From NCBI RefSeq assembly GCF_021442385.1, contig NZ_MUZA01000022.1, positions 29,719 through 93,718 on the forward strand: 64,000 nucleotides of DNA, in the 5' to 3' direction. The stretch comes from Micromonospora sp. MH99. Its GTDB lineage: Bacteria > Actinomycetota > Actinomycetes > Mycobacteriales > Micromonosporaceae. A program made the translations under genes and the position numbers. The notes beneath the pieces were generated by a model. That model made no database searches. It was not told the DNA's origin and saw only the letters and a program-made list of their open reading frames with translations. Positions 46,047-54,534 of this stretch are shown here, piece by piece. Position 1 is the first letter of the stretch. Each line of letters begins with the position of its first letter.

Positions 46047-46237
46047 GCTGGCAGGTCTTCGGACTCGCGGGCACGACCGGTGTTCACCCGGTCCCCTACT
46101 GGCCGTCGCTTCCCAGGCCAGGTGGCGGCCCAGTGCTGATGACGGCTGTCGTTCCCACTCACCGCTGCGGGGCAGTCCCGGAATTCCACCGGGTTCCCTC
46201 TTGCCTCGGCCACCCTGGGATGAGTGGCCGAACCAGC
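46047..46237 (-). promoter_or_regulatory. Cobalamin riboswitch of nrdAB
   Basis: The B12 box, seen on the minus strand as AGTCCGAAGACCTGCC (around 46050-46066), is canonical. P1 can be drawn between GCTGG (46233-46237) and CCAGC (46047-46051). The core elements GGGAACCCGGTG and GACTGCCCCGCAGCGG lie between. It begins about at the transcription start. Streptomyces class Ia nrd operons are known to be shut off by B12 in this way, so the B12-dependent class II reductase takes over when B12 is plentiful. Confidence 0.92.
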
Positions 46238-46245
46238 TACGGTCG

Positions 46246-46261
46246 ACACCATATATAGGGG
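46246..46261 (-). promoter_or_regulatory. NrdR box over the nrdAB promoter
   Basis: CCCCTATATATGGTGT on the minus strand matches the NrdR consensus in its AT core and one arm. It overlaps the -10 (TATATA/TATATG) of a promoter with -35 GTGACA. A weaker second half-box may lie 30 bp away at 46276-46291. Confidence 0.65.
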
Positions 46262-46394
46262 CGACTGGGTTTGTCACACCCCACATGTCGGGTCCGGGCG
46301 TGTCGCGGTCGTCGGTGACGGCCCTCGTCGATCCGGTCGGCGCCGACGGACGCGCGAGCATCGGGCGGCGTCGCATTCGGACCTCGCCGCCGGC

Positions 46395-46424
46395 TTGACC
46401 GAGGAGAACCGGCACCGATACGGT
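46395..46424 (+). promoter_or_regulatory. cbtBA promoter
   Basis: TTGACC (46395-46400), 18 bp, TACGGT (46419-46424). It is placed so that transcription begins just before the riboswitch aptamer. Confidence 0.5.
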
Positions 46425-46435
46425 CGACCCACTAT

Positions 46436-46539
46436 CTGCGGCGACGCGAGGGAAGCCGGTGAGAATCCGGCGCGGTCGCGCCACTGTGAGCGGTCCCCGA
46501 CTACGGGGGCCGCGAGCCAGGACGCTCGGTCGTCCGCAG
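46436..46539 (+). promoter_or_regulatory. Cobalamin riboswitch of cbtBA
   Basis: P1 pairs CTGCGG (46436-46441) with CCGCAG (46534-46539). The core GAGGGAAGCCGGTGAGAATC, then CGCCACTGTGAGCGG and GAGCCAGGACGC, are hallmarks of cobalamin riboswitches before cobalt transporters. A hairpin GGGGA-N7-TCCCC (46549-46565) touches the Shine-Dalgarno GAGGAGG (46566-46572) and may be the switch that hides it. Confidence 0.93.
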
Positions 46540-46583
46540 CCTTGCGATGGGGACGCGTCATCCCCGAGGAGGTTCGTGCACGC

Positions 46584-46787
46584 ATGTCCAGTTCCACGTC
46601 CAGCCAGCCGCTGGTGCACCCCGCTGCCCCGACCCGTCTCCTGTGGACGGTCCTGGCCACCGTCGCCGTGCTCAGCCTGCTGGCCTATCTCGTCGCCTTC
46701 GACCAGGGTGCGGTCTCGCGCAGCGGGATGTACCTGCACGAGCTGATGCACGACGGCCGGCACCTGCTCGGTGTCCCGTGCCACTGA
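46584..46787 (+). CDS. cbtB: CbtB-type cobalt transporter subunit
   Basis: This 67-residue membrane protein has one hydrophobic segment (about 19-41; LLWTVLATVAVLSLLAYLVAF). Its histidine-rich C-terminus, LHELMHDGRHLLGVPCH, is expected to bind cobalt. It is the small partner of CbtA in B12-regulated cobalt uptake. GAGGAGG lies 11 bases before the ATG. The gene follows a cobalamin riboswitch and overlaps cbtA by 10 bases, so the two are translated together. Confidence 0.93.
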   Translation: MSSSTSSQPLVHPAAPTRLLWTVLATVAVLSLLAYLVAFDQGAVSRSGMYLHELMHDGRHLLGVPCH

Positions 46788-47548
46788 GCGGCACCGGCAC
46801 CCCACCCACGTTCGTCACGGTTCTCCTGCGCGGGCTGCTCGCCGGCCTGGTGGCCGGCCTGCTCGCCGGAACGTTCGCGTACGTCGTCGGCGAACCCCAC
46901 GTCGAGGCGGCCATCGCCATCGAGGAGGCGGCGACACACGCCGACCCCGCCACCGGTGGGCACCAGCACGACGAGGACGCCCTGGTCAGCAGGAACGGCC
47001 AGCGCGGCGGGCTGTTCCTGGCCACCGCCCTCTTCGGCGCCGCGATGGGTGGCCTGCTGGCCACCGCGTGCGTCCTGCTGAACCGGCGGCGGCGCACGGT
47101 GGACGACGGGTGGTCCGGGCTGCTGCTGGCCGGCGGCGCGCTGCTCGGGGCGGTGATCGTGCCGTTCGTCAAGTACCCGCCGAACCCTCCGGCGGTCGGC
47201 GACCCGGCCACCATCGACCAGCGCACGGTCACCTACCTGCTGCTGGTGGTCCTCGGCCTGGTCGCGGTCTGGTCCGGTTCGCTGGGTTACCGGGCGGTCG
47301 GCGAGCAGGCACCGGTGTGGCTGCGCGCCGCGGCGGCGGTCGGCGGTTTCCTGCTGGTCACCGGCGTGGCCTACCTGGTGCTGCCGTCGTTCCAGGAGGT
47401 CCCGGGCGACTTTCCCGCAACGCTGCTGTGGAGCTTCCGGCTCGCCTCCCTCGGCACCCAGGTGGTGCTGTGGACCGGGATCGGCCTGCTCTTCGCCGCA
47501 CTGATGCACCGGCAGCGCGCGGTCACCGACGCACGACTGGCCGGGTGA
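46778..47548 (+). CDS. cbtA: CbtA-type cobalt transporter
   Basis: This 256-residue polytopic membrane protein of the CbtA family starts VLLRGLLAGLVAGLLAGTFAYVVGEPHVEAAI, with further helices across the length. A loop contains a His/Asp-rich segment (HADPATGGHQHDEDA) that may collect the metal. Conserved FVKYPPNPPAVGDP lies between helices. It starts at GTG 46778 inside the end of cbtB. B12-repressed expression through the upstream riboswitch fits cobalt import for B12 synthesis. Confidence 0.92.
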   Translation: MPLSGTGTPPTFVTVLLRGLLAGLVAGLLAGTFAYVVGEPHVEAAIAIEEAATHADPATGGHQHDEDALVSRNGQRGGLFLATALFGAAMGGLLATACVLLNRRRRTVDDGWSGLLLAGGALLGAVIVPFVKYPPNPPAVGDPATIDQRTVTYLLLVVLGLVAVWSGSLGYRAVGEQAPVWLRAAAAVGGFLLVTGVAYLVLPSFQEVPGDFPATLLWSFRLASLGTQVVLWTGIGLLFAALMHRQRAVTDARLAG

Positions 47549-48138
47549 ACGCCACCAGCCTGCGGCTGGTCGCCCACGGTCACACCGCCGCCCTGCGGCG
47601 GGCCCGGTTCGGCGGGGACGACGCACTGGACGAGGGCGGCCGCAACGCCGCCCTCGCCCTGTCCCCCGGTGTGCTGGGTCGGCGGGCGCCGTCGGACGAC
47701 ACCGACGCCTGCCTGTCCAGCCCCGCGGCGGCGGCCGTCCAGACCGCGTACGCCCTCGGCCTCGTGCCCACCGTGGAGACGGCGCTGGCCGACTGCGACT
47801 ACGGCGACTGGACCGGCCGGTCGCTGCAGGAGGTCGCCGTCGCGCAGCCCGACGCGTTGCGCGAGTGGCTGTCCACCCCGGACGCCGCGCCGCACGGGGG
47901 CGAATCCGTCGCCGCCGTGCACGAGCGCGTCGGCCGGTGGCTGGACGGACAGCGCGGCCTCGGCCGACGGGTCACGGCCGTCACCCACCCGCTCGTGATC
48001 CGGGTCGCGGTCGTGCACGCCCTGGGACTGCCGCTGGTGACGTACCGGCAGGTGGACGTCGAGCCGTTGGCGATCGTCCGGCTCACCGGCCAGGGCCAAC
48101 GGTGGCGGCTCCGCCTGGGCACGCCCGGGCACCCGTGA
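47545..48138 (+). CDS. Histidine phosphatase-fold protein with degenerate catalytic motifs
   Basis: This 197-residue protein has the histidine phosphatase (phosphoglycerate mutase-like) fold and is coupled to cbtA by a GTGA overlap. The family motif RHGxT is replaced by AHGHT, so the first catalytic Arg is Ala (residue 10). The second Arg, normally in SPLxRAxQTA, is missing in SSPAAAAVQTA. Catalytic histidines remain in VAHGHT and VTHPLVIR. In B12 loci, members of this family (CobC/CobZ) dephosphorylate nucleotide-loop intermediates, which is what the context suggests. With both arginines lost it may bind rather than hydrolyse a phosphate ester. Confidence 0.85.
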   Translation: MNATSLRLVAHGHTAALRRARFGGDDALDEGGRNAALALSPGVLGRRAPSDDTDACLSSPAAAAVQTAYALGLVPTVETALADCDYGDWTGRSLQEVAVAQPDALREWLSTPDAAPHGGESVAAVHERVGRWLDGQRGLGRRVTAVTHPLVIRVAVVHALGLPLVTYRQVDVEPLAIVRLTGQGQRWRLRLGTPGHP

Positions 48139-48172
48139 GCGGGTGACGAGGGTCGACCACGGCCCCTGTAGA

Positions 48173-48194
48173 GCTGCCCCAGATGTGGGGCGGC
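48173..48194 (+). terminator. Hairpin after the phosphatase-fold gene
   Basis: GCTGCCCC pairs with GGGGCGGC (one G-U pair) around the loop AGATGT, 35 bases after the stop. Confidence 0.6.
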
Positions 48195-48605
48195 ACCGAC
48201 GGACCCGGGCCCGACGGGATCGGATCGTTGGTCACTGCCCGGCGCCGGCACTGACCGTCAGCGCCGGCGTCGCCGGAGGATCGTGGCCATCGGCGGCGCA
48301 TGGACGCCGGCGGGCGGCACGGCGCCGGCGCCCGGCACGGCGGCGGCGGGCGGCGGGCGGCGGGCGGACAACGGCATTGACGTCCAGCGGGAGGCAATGC
48401 CGGGCGCTGGGTTGCAACAGGGCGTCAGAGCCGGACAGCGGTGGGGTCTGGGCGACCGGCAGGCGCATAGGCCGGTGAGCGACATACCGCAGAGGTATAA
48501 ATATGACTCTGAGGTATGTGCCTCACGGGCGACAGTGCCTCACCGGCCGCGCGGAGCGACAAGCCACGAAAGGCCGTCAGCCGAGCGGGCGGACCCGGAA
48601 CGGGT

Positions 48606-48638
48606 GTCGGGCGGGCCGTGGAGCACGGCCCGCCCGAC
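48606..48638 (-). terminator. Strong terminator of the mannosidase gene
   Basis: A perfect 15-bp stem GTCGGGCGGGCCGTG (48606-48620 with 48624-48638) has a three-base loop. Confidence 0.85.
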
Positions 48639-48654
48639 TGGTGTCGTTCCCTGC

Positions 48655-51600
48655 TTACTTCGGGGCGGTGACCGTGAACGGTCGGGACACCGCCGTCTTC
48701 GACGTGACGCCGGACAGCGTCACGCTTGTCACGCCCGGCTGCGCCGAATCCGGAACGGTGACGATCGCGCCGGAGACCACGCCGTCGCCGTTCGCACGCA
48801 CCGTGCCGACCACACGACCCTCGCCGACCCGAACCGTGATCGCCTCGTTCGGCGCGAACCCGGAACCGTCGACCGTGATCGACGTACCGCGTGGTCCGGA
48901 CGTCGTGGGCAGCGACACCCGCGGCTCGTAGGCCGGGCCCGCCGGGCGCGCGGTCACCTGGACGGTGGTCGTCGCCGGCGTACCCGAGGAGGCGCCGGTG
49001 GCGCTGACGGCGTACCGGCCCGGTGCCGTGTCCCCCGACGTCGCGACGGAGGCGCGGACCGTGCCCGTCGCGGACGCCGAGACCGTCACGCTCCGCGTCG
49101 TGCCGGCGGCCAGAACCACAGTCACCCGCTCGCCGGCGGCGAACCCGCTGCCGTCGACCGTGACCGTGTCACCGGCGGTGACCTGCTGCGTGCCGGACAC
49201 CGCGAGCGTCGGCTGCGCTCCGGCACGCCGGACGGTCACGGTGAAGGTGGCCGTGCTGCTCGACAGCGTGTCCCACGCCGTGACGTGCACCGTGTAGGTG
49301 CCCTCCCGCACGTAGGTGTGCTGGCCGCTCAGCGCGCCGTCCGCGCCGACCGTGACGTCGTCCGGGACCGTGCCGTCGCCCCACTGGACGCGGGCGCGGT
49401 AGCCGGCCGCGCCCGGGACACCGCCGGTCACCGACCCGAGGTTCGCCGCGAGGACCTTGCCGGCGTCGACGCTCTGGTCGGCGGGGGTGGCGGTCGCCAG
49501 CGCGGCGGCCGGCGTGCCGTCGTCGGCGACGGCGAACACGTGGATCCGGCCCGCCGAGCGGGGATCGCCGGTCTGCGTCGGCAGGGTCACCGAGACCAGC
49601 GTCCTACCCTCCGGGATCTGGTACGGCGTGGTGGCGAACAGGAACGGCTGCGCGCCGTCGCGGCTCGTGCCACTGAGCCGGTACGCGGATTTCGCGACGA
49701 CGATGTTGCCGTACGACGGGGTGCCGTTAGCGTTGCCGCCCAGCGTCCAGTCACTGAACTGGATCGGGATGCTGGCGGTGCTGCCGTCGCTGAACGTCGC
49801 CGTGCCGGTGGTGCTCTGGTTGCCCTGCGTGCCGGCGCCGATGAACGAGATGTTCCGGGCGTCGGACGGCAGGTGCAGAGCGATCGTCGCGCCGTTGCCG
49901 GTGGCGTTGTCCGGTTGCCCGGCCGGGACCTGCGGCAGGGTGAAGCCCAGCGCCGTGCCCGGCACCTGCTTTCGCTGCCCCTGCGTCACGCCGGCTGCGG
50001 CCAGGGCGGCCCGCGAGTACGCCCACGACTTCGCGTCGCAGTCCGCCGCGAGGGTGCCCTCGTCGCCGACGCACACGGTGTCGAACGCCGCGGTGAGACC
50101 GTTCTTCGGCGCGTACGCGACGTCGACGCCGACCGTCACCGAGCCCTGGCCGGTGCCGTCGGTGACGGTGACGTTCGCCTGGTGGTAGCCGGGCGTGGCG
50201 TAGGTGTGTTCGCCGCTGACGCGGTACACGGCCCGCGAACTCAGCGTCAGGGTGCCCGCGGTGGCCGGCGAGCCGTCACCCCAGTCGATCGTCGCGCGGT
50301 AGTCCTCGGCGACGCCGCCGGTGACGGTGGCCAGCGCCACCGTCGCGGGTGCGCCCGAGAGCGCGTGCGCGCCGTCGGTGGCGGTCACCGTGATGTCGCC
50401 GCCGGCCAGGTCGAGGTCACCGCCGGCGAGCAGCTCGATCTCGGCGAGGGTCGGCTGCGCGGCGCCGACGGTCTTCGTCACGACGAGGCGGAACTGGGAG
50501 TACCGCCCCGGCTTGTCGATCTGGAACGGCCGGGTCTGGTTGCGCCAGCGGAACACCTCGCCCGCACGGGAGTCCAGGGTGCTCCAGGTGAGGCCGTCGG
50601 TGGAGCCCTGCAGCCGCCAGTCCGCCGCGTCACCGGCGCCCGCGCCGGAGGTGATCGTGTAGTACGTCGGCTTCTGGCGGCCGGCACGGGAGGCCCAACT
50701 GATCTGCGGCGTGCCCGACGACGCGGTCAGCTGCGTGGTCGACGAGTCGTCGAACAGCTTCGACGCGTCCTGACCGCCACTGGAGGTGGCGGTGCCCAGA
50801 CCGGGGCCGGTGACGTCCTGCAACGGCTGCGGCGCCGCGTCACCCTTCGTCAACGACGGCGGGCCGTCGTTGCGGCCGGTGCCCCAGGACGATGGGTTCG
50901 GTCCCATCTGGAAGTCGATCGTGGCGCCCCGGGCGAGCGCGGACACCTCGACGGACACGCCGCGCTGCTTCTTGCCGTTGACCGTGACGCTCTGCACGTA
51001 CACGTTGCGGGTGCTGTTGTTCGCGGCGTTGACCACGATGTCGCCGGTCGGACGGTGGACCGTCATCCTGGTGAACTGCGGCGAGCCGATGGCCCAGTGG
51101 GTCGAGCCCGCCTGCAGGGGGTAGACGCCCAGCGAGCTGAGGACGTACCAGGCCGACATCTCGCCGTTGTCCTCGTCGCCCAGGTAGCCCTGGCCGATCT
51201 CGCTGCCGACGTAGAGGCGCTGCATGATCTCGCGCACGGTCGCCTGCGTCTTCGCCGGTGCGCCGGCGATGTCGTACAGGTACGGGATGTGGTGCGACGG
51301 CTGGTTGCTCATGCCGAGCTGACCGAGGCGCACCGCGCGGGCCTCGAGCATCTCGTGGATGATCCCGCCGTAGCCGCCGGGGCGGTCGGCGTTCTCCGGG
51401 GTGGCGAAGAAGGTGTCCAGCTTGTCGCGCAGGGCCTTCTGCCCGCCGTACAGGTTGATCAGGCCCTGCGGGTCCTGCTGCGCGGTGAACGCGAAGTTCC
51501 ACCCGTTGGTCTCGGTGTAGACGCCACCCCAGTCCAGCGGGTCACCGGCGAGGAACCTGCCGGAGGCGTCGCGGCCCTGGAAGAGCTTGGTCTTCTCATC

Positions 51601-54279
51601 GAAGAGGTGGACGTAGTTGCGGGCCCGCTCCAGGAAGTACCGCGACTCCTCCTTGAGCTGGTCGCGCCGCGACCTGGGCGTGGCCGGGTCCTTCGCCAGG
51701 GCGGCGGCCATGTTGCCGATGCCGTAGTCGTTGATGTAGCCCTCCAGCGCCCACGACACCGACTCCCCCGTGGAGGTGGGCGTGTAGCCGAGGAACAGCG
51801 AGGTCTCGATGCCCTTGCGGCCGACCGCGCCGCGCCCGGACGCGACCGTCGCGTCCTTGACTGCCGCGTCGTACGCCGCGAGCGGGTCGGGCAGCTTGAC
51901 CCTGGTGAGGTACGCCTGCGCGAGAGCCACGTTCGCGCTGGTGCCGGTCATCAGGTCGGCGTAGCCGGGCGAGGACCAGCGGGCGATCCAGCCGCCGTCG
52001 CGGTAGTGCTGGACGAAACCGTCGGAGATCCTGGCGGCGACGTCCGGGTAGAGCAGCGAGTAGGCGGGCCACACGGTGCGGTAGGTGTCCCAGAAGCCGT
52101 TGTTGACGTAGATCTGGCCGTCGACGATCTTCGCGCCGGTCCGGGTGGCGGTCGACGTGCCGGTCGGCGCGGACACCGGGCTGGCGTACTGCCAGTGGGG
52201 TGCGGCAGCGGTGCCGGTGTTCTCCGACTGGGAGTTCGGGTACAGGTTCAGCCGGTACAGGTTCGAGTACATGGTGACCAGCTGCGTCTCGGTCGCGCCC
52301 CGCAGCTCGACCCGGCCGAGGCGGTCCTTCCACGCCGCGGTGGCGGCGTCGCGGATCGCATCGAAGCTCCGGCCGGTCACCTCCAGGTCGAGGTTGCGGC
52401 GGGCCTGGTCGACCGAGAGGAACGAGGTGGCGATCCGCATCGTCACCTGGCGCTCGGTGGAGACGTCGAAGGTGGCGGACGTCGCGGTGGACGCCGTCGG
52501 CGCACGGTCGAAGGTGCCGGAGACGAACATGCGGCTGCGCCCGGCGGACAGGCCGCTGCCGTTGTCGACCCAGCCGGTGAAGGTGCCGTCGGCGCCGATG
52601 GTGAACGTGCCCTTGGCGAAGACGAGGCTTCCGGTAGCCGGGCCGGCGCCGAAGGTGAACCGCATGATGCCGGCGTGGTCGGTGGGTGACATCTCCGCCA
52701 CCAGACCGCTCTGCGTCGTGACCCGGTAGAGGTCCGGCTGTGCCGTCTCGTCGTCGTGCCGGAAGGCGAGCGCCCGGCTGGCGGGTGACCCGGTGAGAGG
52801 ACCGTCGCCGGCCACCGGCATCACCGACATCTGGTTGCGGTCACCCATCCACGGGCTCGGCTCGTGGGAGATCGCGAGGCCCTGCAACGTGGGCAGGTTG
52901 GCCGCGTTGTTGGCGCGGTGGTACTCGTACTCCCAGGAGTCGGAGGTCGCGTCGGTCACCGGGGTGAAGAAGTTGAAACCGTTCGGCACGGCGGTGATCG
53001 GCAGGTTGTTGCCGCGTGAGAACCCGCCAGTCGAGTTGGTCCCGCGCCGGGTGTCGACGTAGTTGGTCAGCCGGGAGCCGTCGATCGCCGCCGGCGTGCC
53101 GGTCAGCTCGACGTCGTCGAGCCAGCCCTGGAACCGGGTCTCCCCGGTGGCCTGCGGGTTGTCGTAGGCAAGGAGGATGCGGTCGATCGTCTTGCCCCGG
53201 GCGACGGCGCCGATGTCGGCGCGCACCTGGTTCCACTGGTCGGCGTAGAGCACCTTCGACACGCCCTGGCCGGCCGGCGTCAGCGCGTAGCCGTGCTGGT
53301 CGACCGCCGAGCGTCCACTCAGGTAGCTGCCGTCGGTGAAGTGCAGGTCGAGAGCCGCGTAGGTGGACGGGTACCGCGCGTCCTGGCCGGTGAACTCGGG
53401 GAAGATCCGGTAGGACAGGCGGGTGTTCGGCCCGACCGGGATGTCGACGTCGAACAGCCGGTTCGTCGCGTACGAGCGGCCGTCGGCCTCGGCCCCGCCG
53501 GAGTAGCGCAGCGCGGCCAGCCCGGTGAAGCCGACGCCCGGCTTCGTCGTGTAGCCGCCGACCGGCCCGGGGCCGACGCCGGTGACCATGGGCGCGGCGG
53601 GCGGGCGGACGTCCGAGCCGTCGCTGATGTCCCAGCTGGCGAGCTGGGACAGGGAGGCACCGGAGTTCGCGGAGATGGACAGCCGGTACCAGCCGTACGC
53701 GGTCGTGTTGGAGACGCGGTACGTGTTGGTGGCGAACCGCTTGGCGAAGCGCTGCTGCGTCTGCCGGTCCAGGTCCGTCCAGGTGTTGCCGTCGGTGGAC
53801 CCCTGGAGGGTGAAGTCGCGGGGGTCACGGGTCGGTTCGTCGTCCGCCGAGGTCAGCGCGTACCGCGCCACGACCGCCGGCTTCGCCAGCCGGTACGTGA
53901 TCCAGCCGGTCGGTTCGAACGCCAGCCACTTGGTCGACGGGTTCCCGTCGGCGAGGTTGGCGGCGATCTCGTTCGGTGGGTTCTGGGCGCTCGCGGTCAC
54001 GGCGTCGACCTGGCCGAGCAGGCTGCCGGGCAGGTTCGCGCTGCTCGATCCGCTCAGGTTGCCCTGCACGGGCCGGCCCGAGGAGTCGACCTCGACGGTG
54101 CTGGTGGCGGGTTGCGGGTCGGCCGACTCGAACGAGGAGCTGAAGGAGCCCGGTGGGGCGGTGCTGGGCGCGGCGTTGGCCAGGGGCGCGGCGACGACCA
54201 GCCCCAGCGGCAGCAGGGCGGCGGTGGTCGCGGCGGCCAGCCGGAGGGAAACGGTGCGCGCACGGGGGCGATACGGCAT
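48655..54279 (-). CDS. Secreted GH92 alpha-mannosidase with accessory domains
   Basis: This 1,874-residue exported protein has a signal peptide ending near LANAA. An F5/8-type (CBM32) discoidin domain follows (about 80-215; FTLQGSTDGNTWTDL). Residues about 230-1100 form the GH92 module, from YVDTRRGTNSTGGFSRGNN and GISAHEP-like ISHEPSPWMGD to GYLGDEDNGEMSAWYVLSSL, where the Glu is the acid catalyst. GH92 enzymes are calcium-dependent exo-mannosidases acting on alpha-mannans and N-glycans. A second F5/8 domain (about 1115-1255) and several Ig/PKD-like domains (about 1260-1870; ATIDWGDGSPA and RVQWGDGTVPDD) follow. It is monocistronic. The tail of roughly 600 residues beyond GH92 and its CBM is long for the family and may anchor or space the enzyme. 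Confidence 0.94.
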   Translation of the reverse strand: MPYRPRARTVSLRLAAATTAALLPLGLVVAAPLANAAPSTAPPGSFSSSFESADPQPATSTVEVDSSGRPVQGNLSGSSSANLPGSLLGQVDAVTASAQNPPNEIAANLADGNPSTKWLAFEPTGWITYRLAKPAVVARYALTSADDEPTRDPRDFTLQGSTDGNTWTDLDRQTQQRFAKRFATNTYRVSNTTAYGWYRLSISANSGASLSQLASWDISDGSDVRPPAAPMVTGVGPGPVGGYTTKPGVGFTGLAALRYSGGAEADGRSYATNRLFDVDIPVGPNTRLSYRIFPEFTGQDARYPSTYAALDLHFTDGSYLSGRSAVDQHGYALTPAGQGVSKVLYADQWNQVRADIGAVARGKTIDRILLAYDNPQATGETRFQGWLDDVELTGTPAAIDGSRLTNYVDTRRGTNSTGGFSRGNNLPITAVPNGFNFFTPVTDATSDSWEYEYHRANNAANLPTLQGLAISHEPSPWMGDRNQMSVMPVAGDGPLTGSPASRALAFRHDDETAQPDLYRVTTQSGLVAEMSPTDHAGIMRFTFGAGPATGSLVFAKGTFTIGADGTFTGWVDNGSGLSAGRSRMFVSGTFDRAPTASTATSATFDVSTERQVTMRIATSFLSVDQARRNLDLEVTGRSFDAIRDAATAAWKDRLGRVELRGATETQLVTMYSNLYRLNLYPNSQSENTGTAAAPHWQYASPVSAPTGTSTATRTGAKIVDGQIYVNNGFWDTYRTVWPAYSLLYPDVAARISDGFVQHYRDGGWIARWSSPGYADLMTGTSANVALAQAYLTRVKLPDPLAAYDAAVKDATVASGRGAVGRKGIETSLFLGYTPTSTGESVSWALEGYINDYGIGNMAAALAKDPATPRSRRDQLKEESRYFLERARNYVHLFDEKTKLFQGRDASGRFLAGDPLDWGGVYTETNGWNFAFTAQQDPQGLINLYGGQKALRDKLDTFFATPENADRPGGYGGIIHEMLEARAVRLGQLGMSNQPSHHIPYLYDIAGAPAKTQATVREIMQRLYVGSEIGQGYLGDEDNGEMSAWYVLSSLGVYPLQAGSTHWAIGSPQFTRMTVHRPTGDIVVNAANNSTRNVYVQSVTVNGKKQRGVSVEVSALARGATIDFQMGPNPSSWGTGRNDGPPSLTKGDAAPQPLQDVTGPGLGTATSSGGQDASKLFDDSSTTQLTASSGTPQISWASRAGRQKPTYYTITSGAGAGDAADWRLQGSTDGLTWSTLDSRAGEVFRWRNQTRPFQIDKPGRYSQFRLVVTKTVGAAQPTLAEIELLAGGDLDLAGGDITVTATDGAHALSGAPATVALATVTGGVAEDYRATIDWGDGSPATAGTLTLSSRAVYRVSGEHTYATPGYHQANVTVTDGTGQGSVTVGVDVAYAPKNGLTAAFDTVCVGDEGTLAADCDAKSWAYSRAALAAAGVTQGQRKQVPGTALGFTLPQVPAGQPDNATGNGATIALHLPSDARNISFIGAGTQGNQSTTGTATFSDGSTASIPIQFSDWTLGGNANGTPSYGNIVVAKSAYRLSGTSRDGAQPFLFATTPYQIPEGRTLVSVTLPTQTGDPRSAGRIHVFAVADDGTPAAALATATPADQSVDAGKVLAANLGSVTGGVPGAAGYRARVQWGDGTVPDDVTVGADGALSGQHTYVREGTYTVHVTAWDTLSSSTATFTVTVRRAGAQPTLAVSGTQQVTAGDTVTVDGSGFAAGERVTVVLAAGTTRSVTVSASATGTVRASVATSGDTAPGRYAVSATGASSGTPATTTVQVTARPAGPAYEPRVSLPTTSGPRGTSITVDGSGFAPNEAITVRVGEGRVVGTVRANGDGVVSGAIVTVPDSAQPGVTSVTLSGVTSKTAVSRPFTVTAPK

Positions 54280-54379
54280 GGGAGCGGGGCCTTTCGACTC
54301 GATCCGGTCGAGTACGTCGTACGGCTGGGCGAAGGAGACGGTGGCTGCTGCGGTCGACAGTGGAGGGACGGGTCGGGCC

Positions 54380-54393
54380 TGACATCGTTGTCA
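54380..54393. promoter_or_regulatory. Operator candidate in the mannosidase leader
   Basis: TGACATCGTTGTCA is an inverted repeat (TGACA-N4-TGTCA), 50 bases downstream of the predicted promoter and about 100 before the start codon. It differs from the two LacI motifs of the window. Confidence 0.45.
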
Positions 54394-54440
54394 TCGGACG
54401 TGCGTGACAAGCGAGGGCAGACCCGGTGGATGTTGGGCAG

Positions 54441-54469
54441 ATGTTTCCGGGCGGCCACGGCCCTGTCAA
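54441..54469 (-). promoter_or_regulatory. Mannosidase promoter
   Basis: On the minus strand TTGACA (54464-54469), 17 bp, AAACAT (54441-54446). This would give a leader of about 155 bases. Confidence 0.6.
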
Positions 54470-54534
54470 TGGGTTGACCGAAAGGGAACACGCCGACCGG
54501 GGCGTCCGGGCTGGACAGCACCGATGCGCGGCGC

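Larger units (their letters stand above)
48139..48654. other. 516-base region between convergent genes
   Basis: Contains terminators at both ends, a low-complexity run of GGGCGGC units (about 48339-48366), and an AT-rich island with TATAAATATG (48496-48505). The island is flanked by ATACC/GGTAT motifs at 48484-48488, 48494-48498 and 48513-48517. No supported gene; the open frame beginning at 48503 is antisense to the mannosidase. Confidence 0.5.

Noticed and set aside
48339..48366. GGGCGGC low-complexity run as a regulatory repeat
   Set aside because: Simple GC-rich expansion without symmetry or conserved spacing; weaker as a quadruplex than the run at 42444.
48283..52689. A 1,468-codon open frame on the plus strand
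   Set aside because: It lies antisense to the GH92 mannosidase. Its product is a low-complexity Arg/Val/Gly/Asp-rich sequence, the usual mirror of a GC-rich coding strand. It has no domain and no ribosome-binding site.
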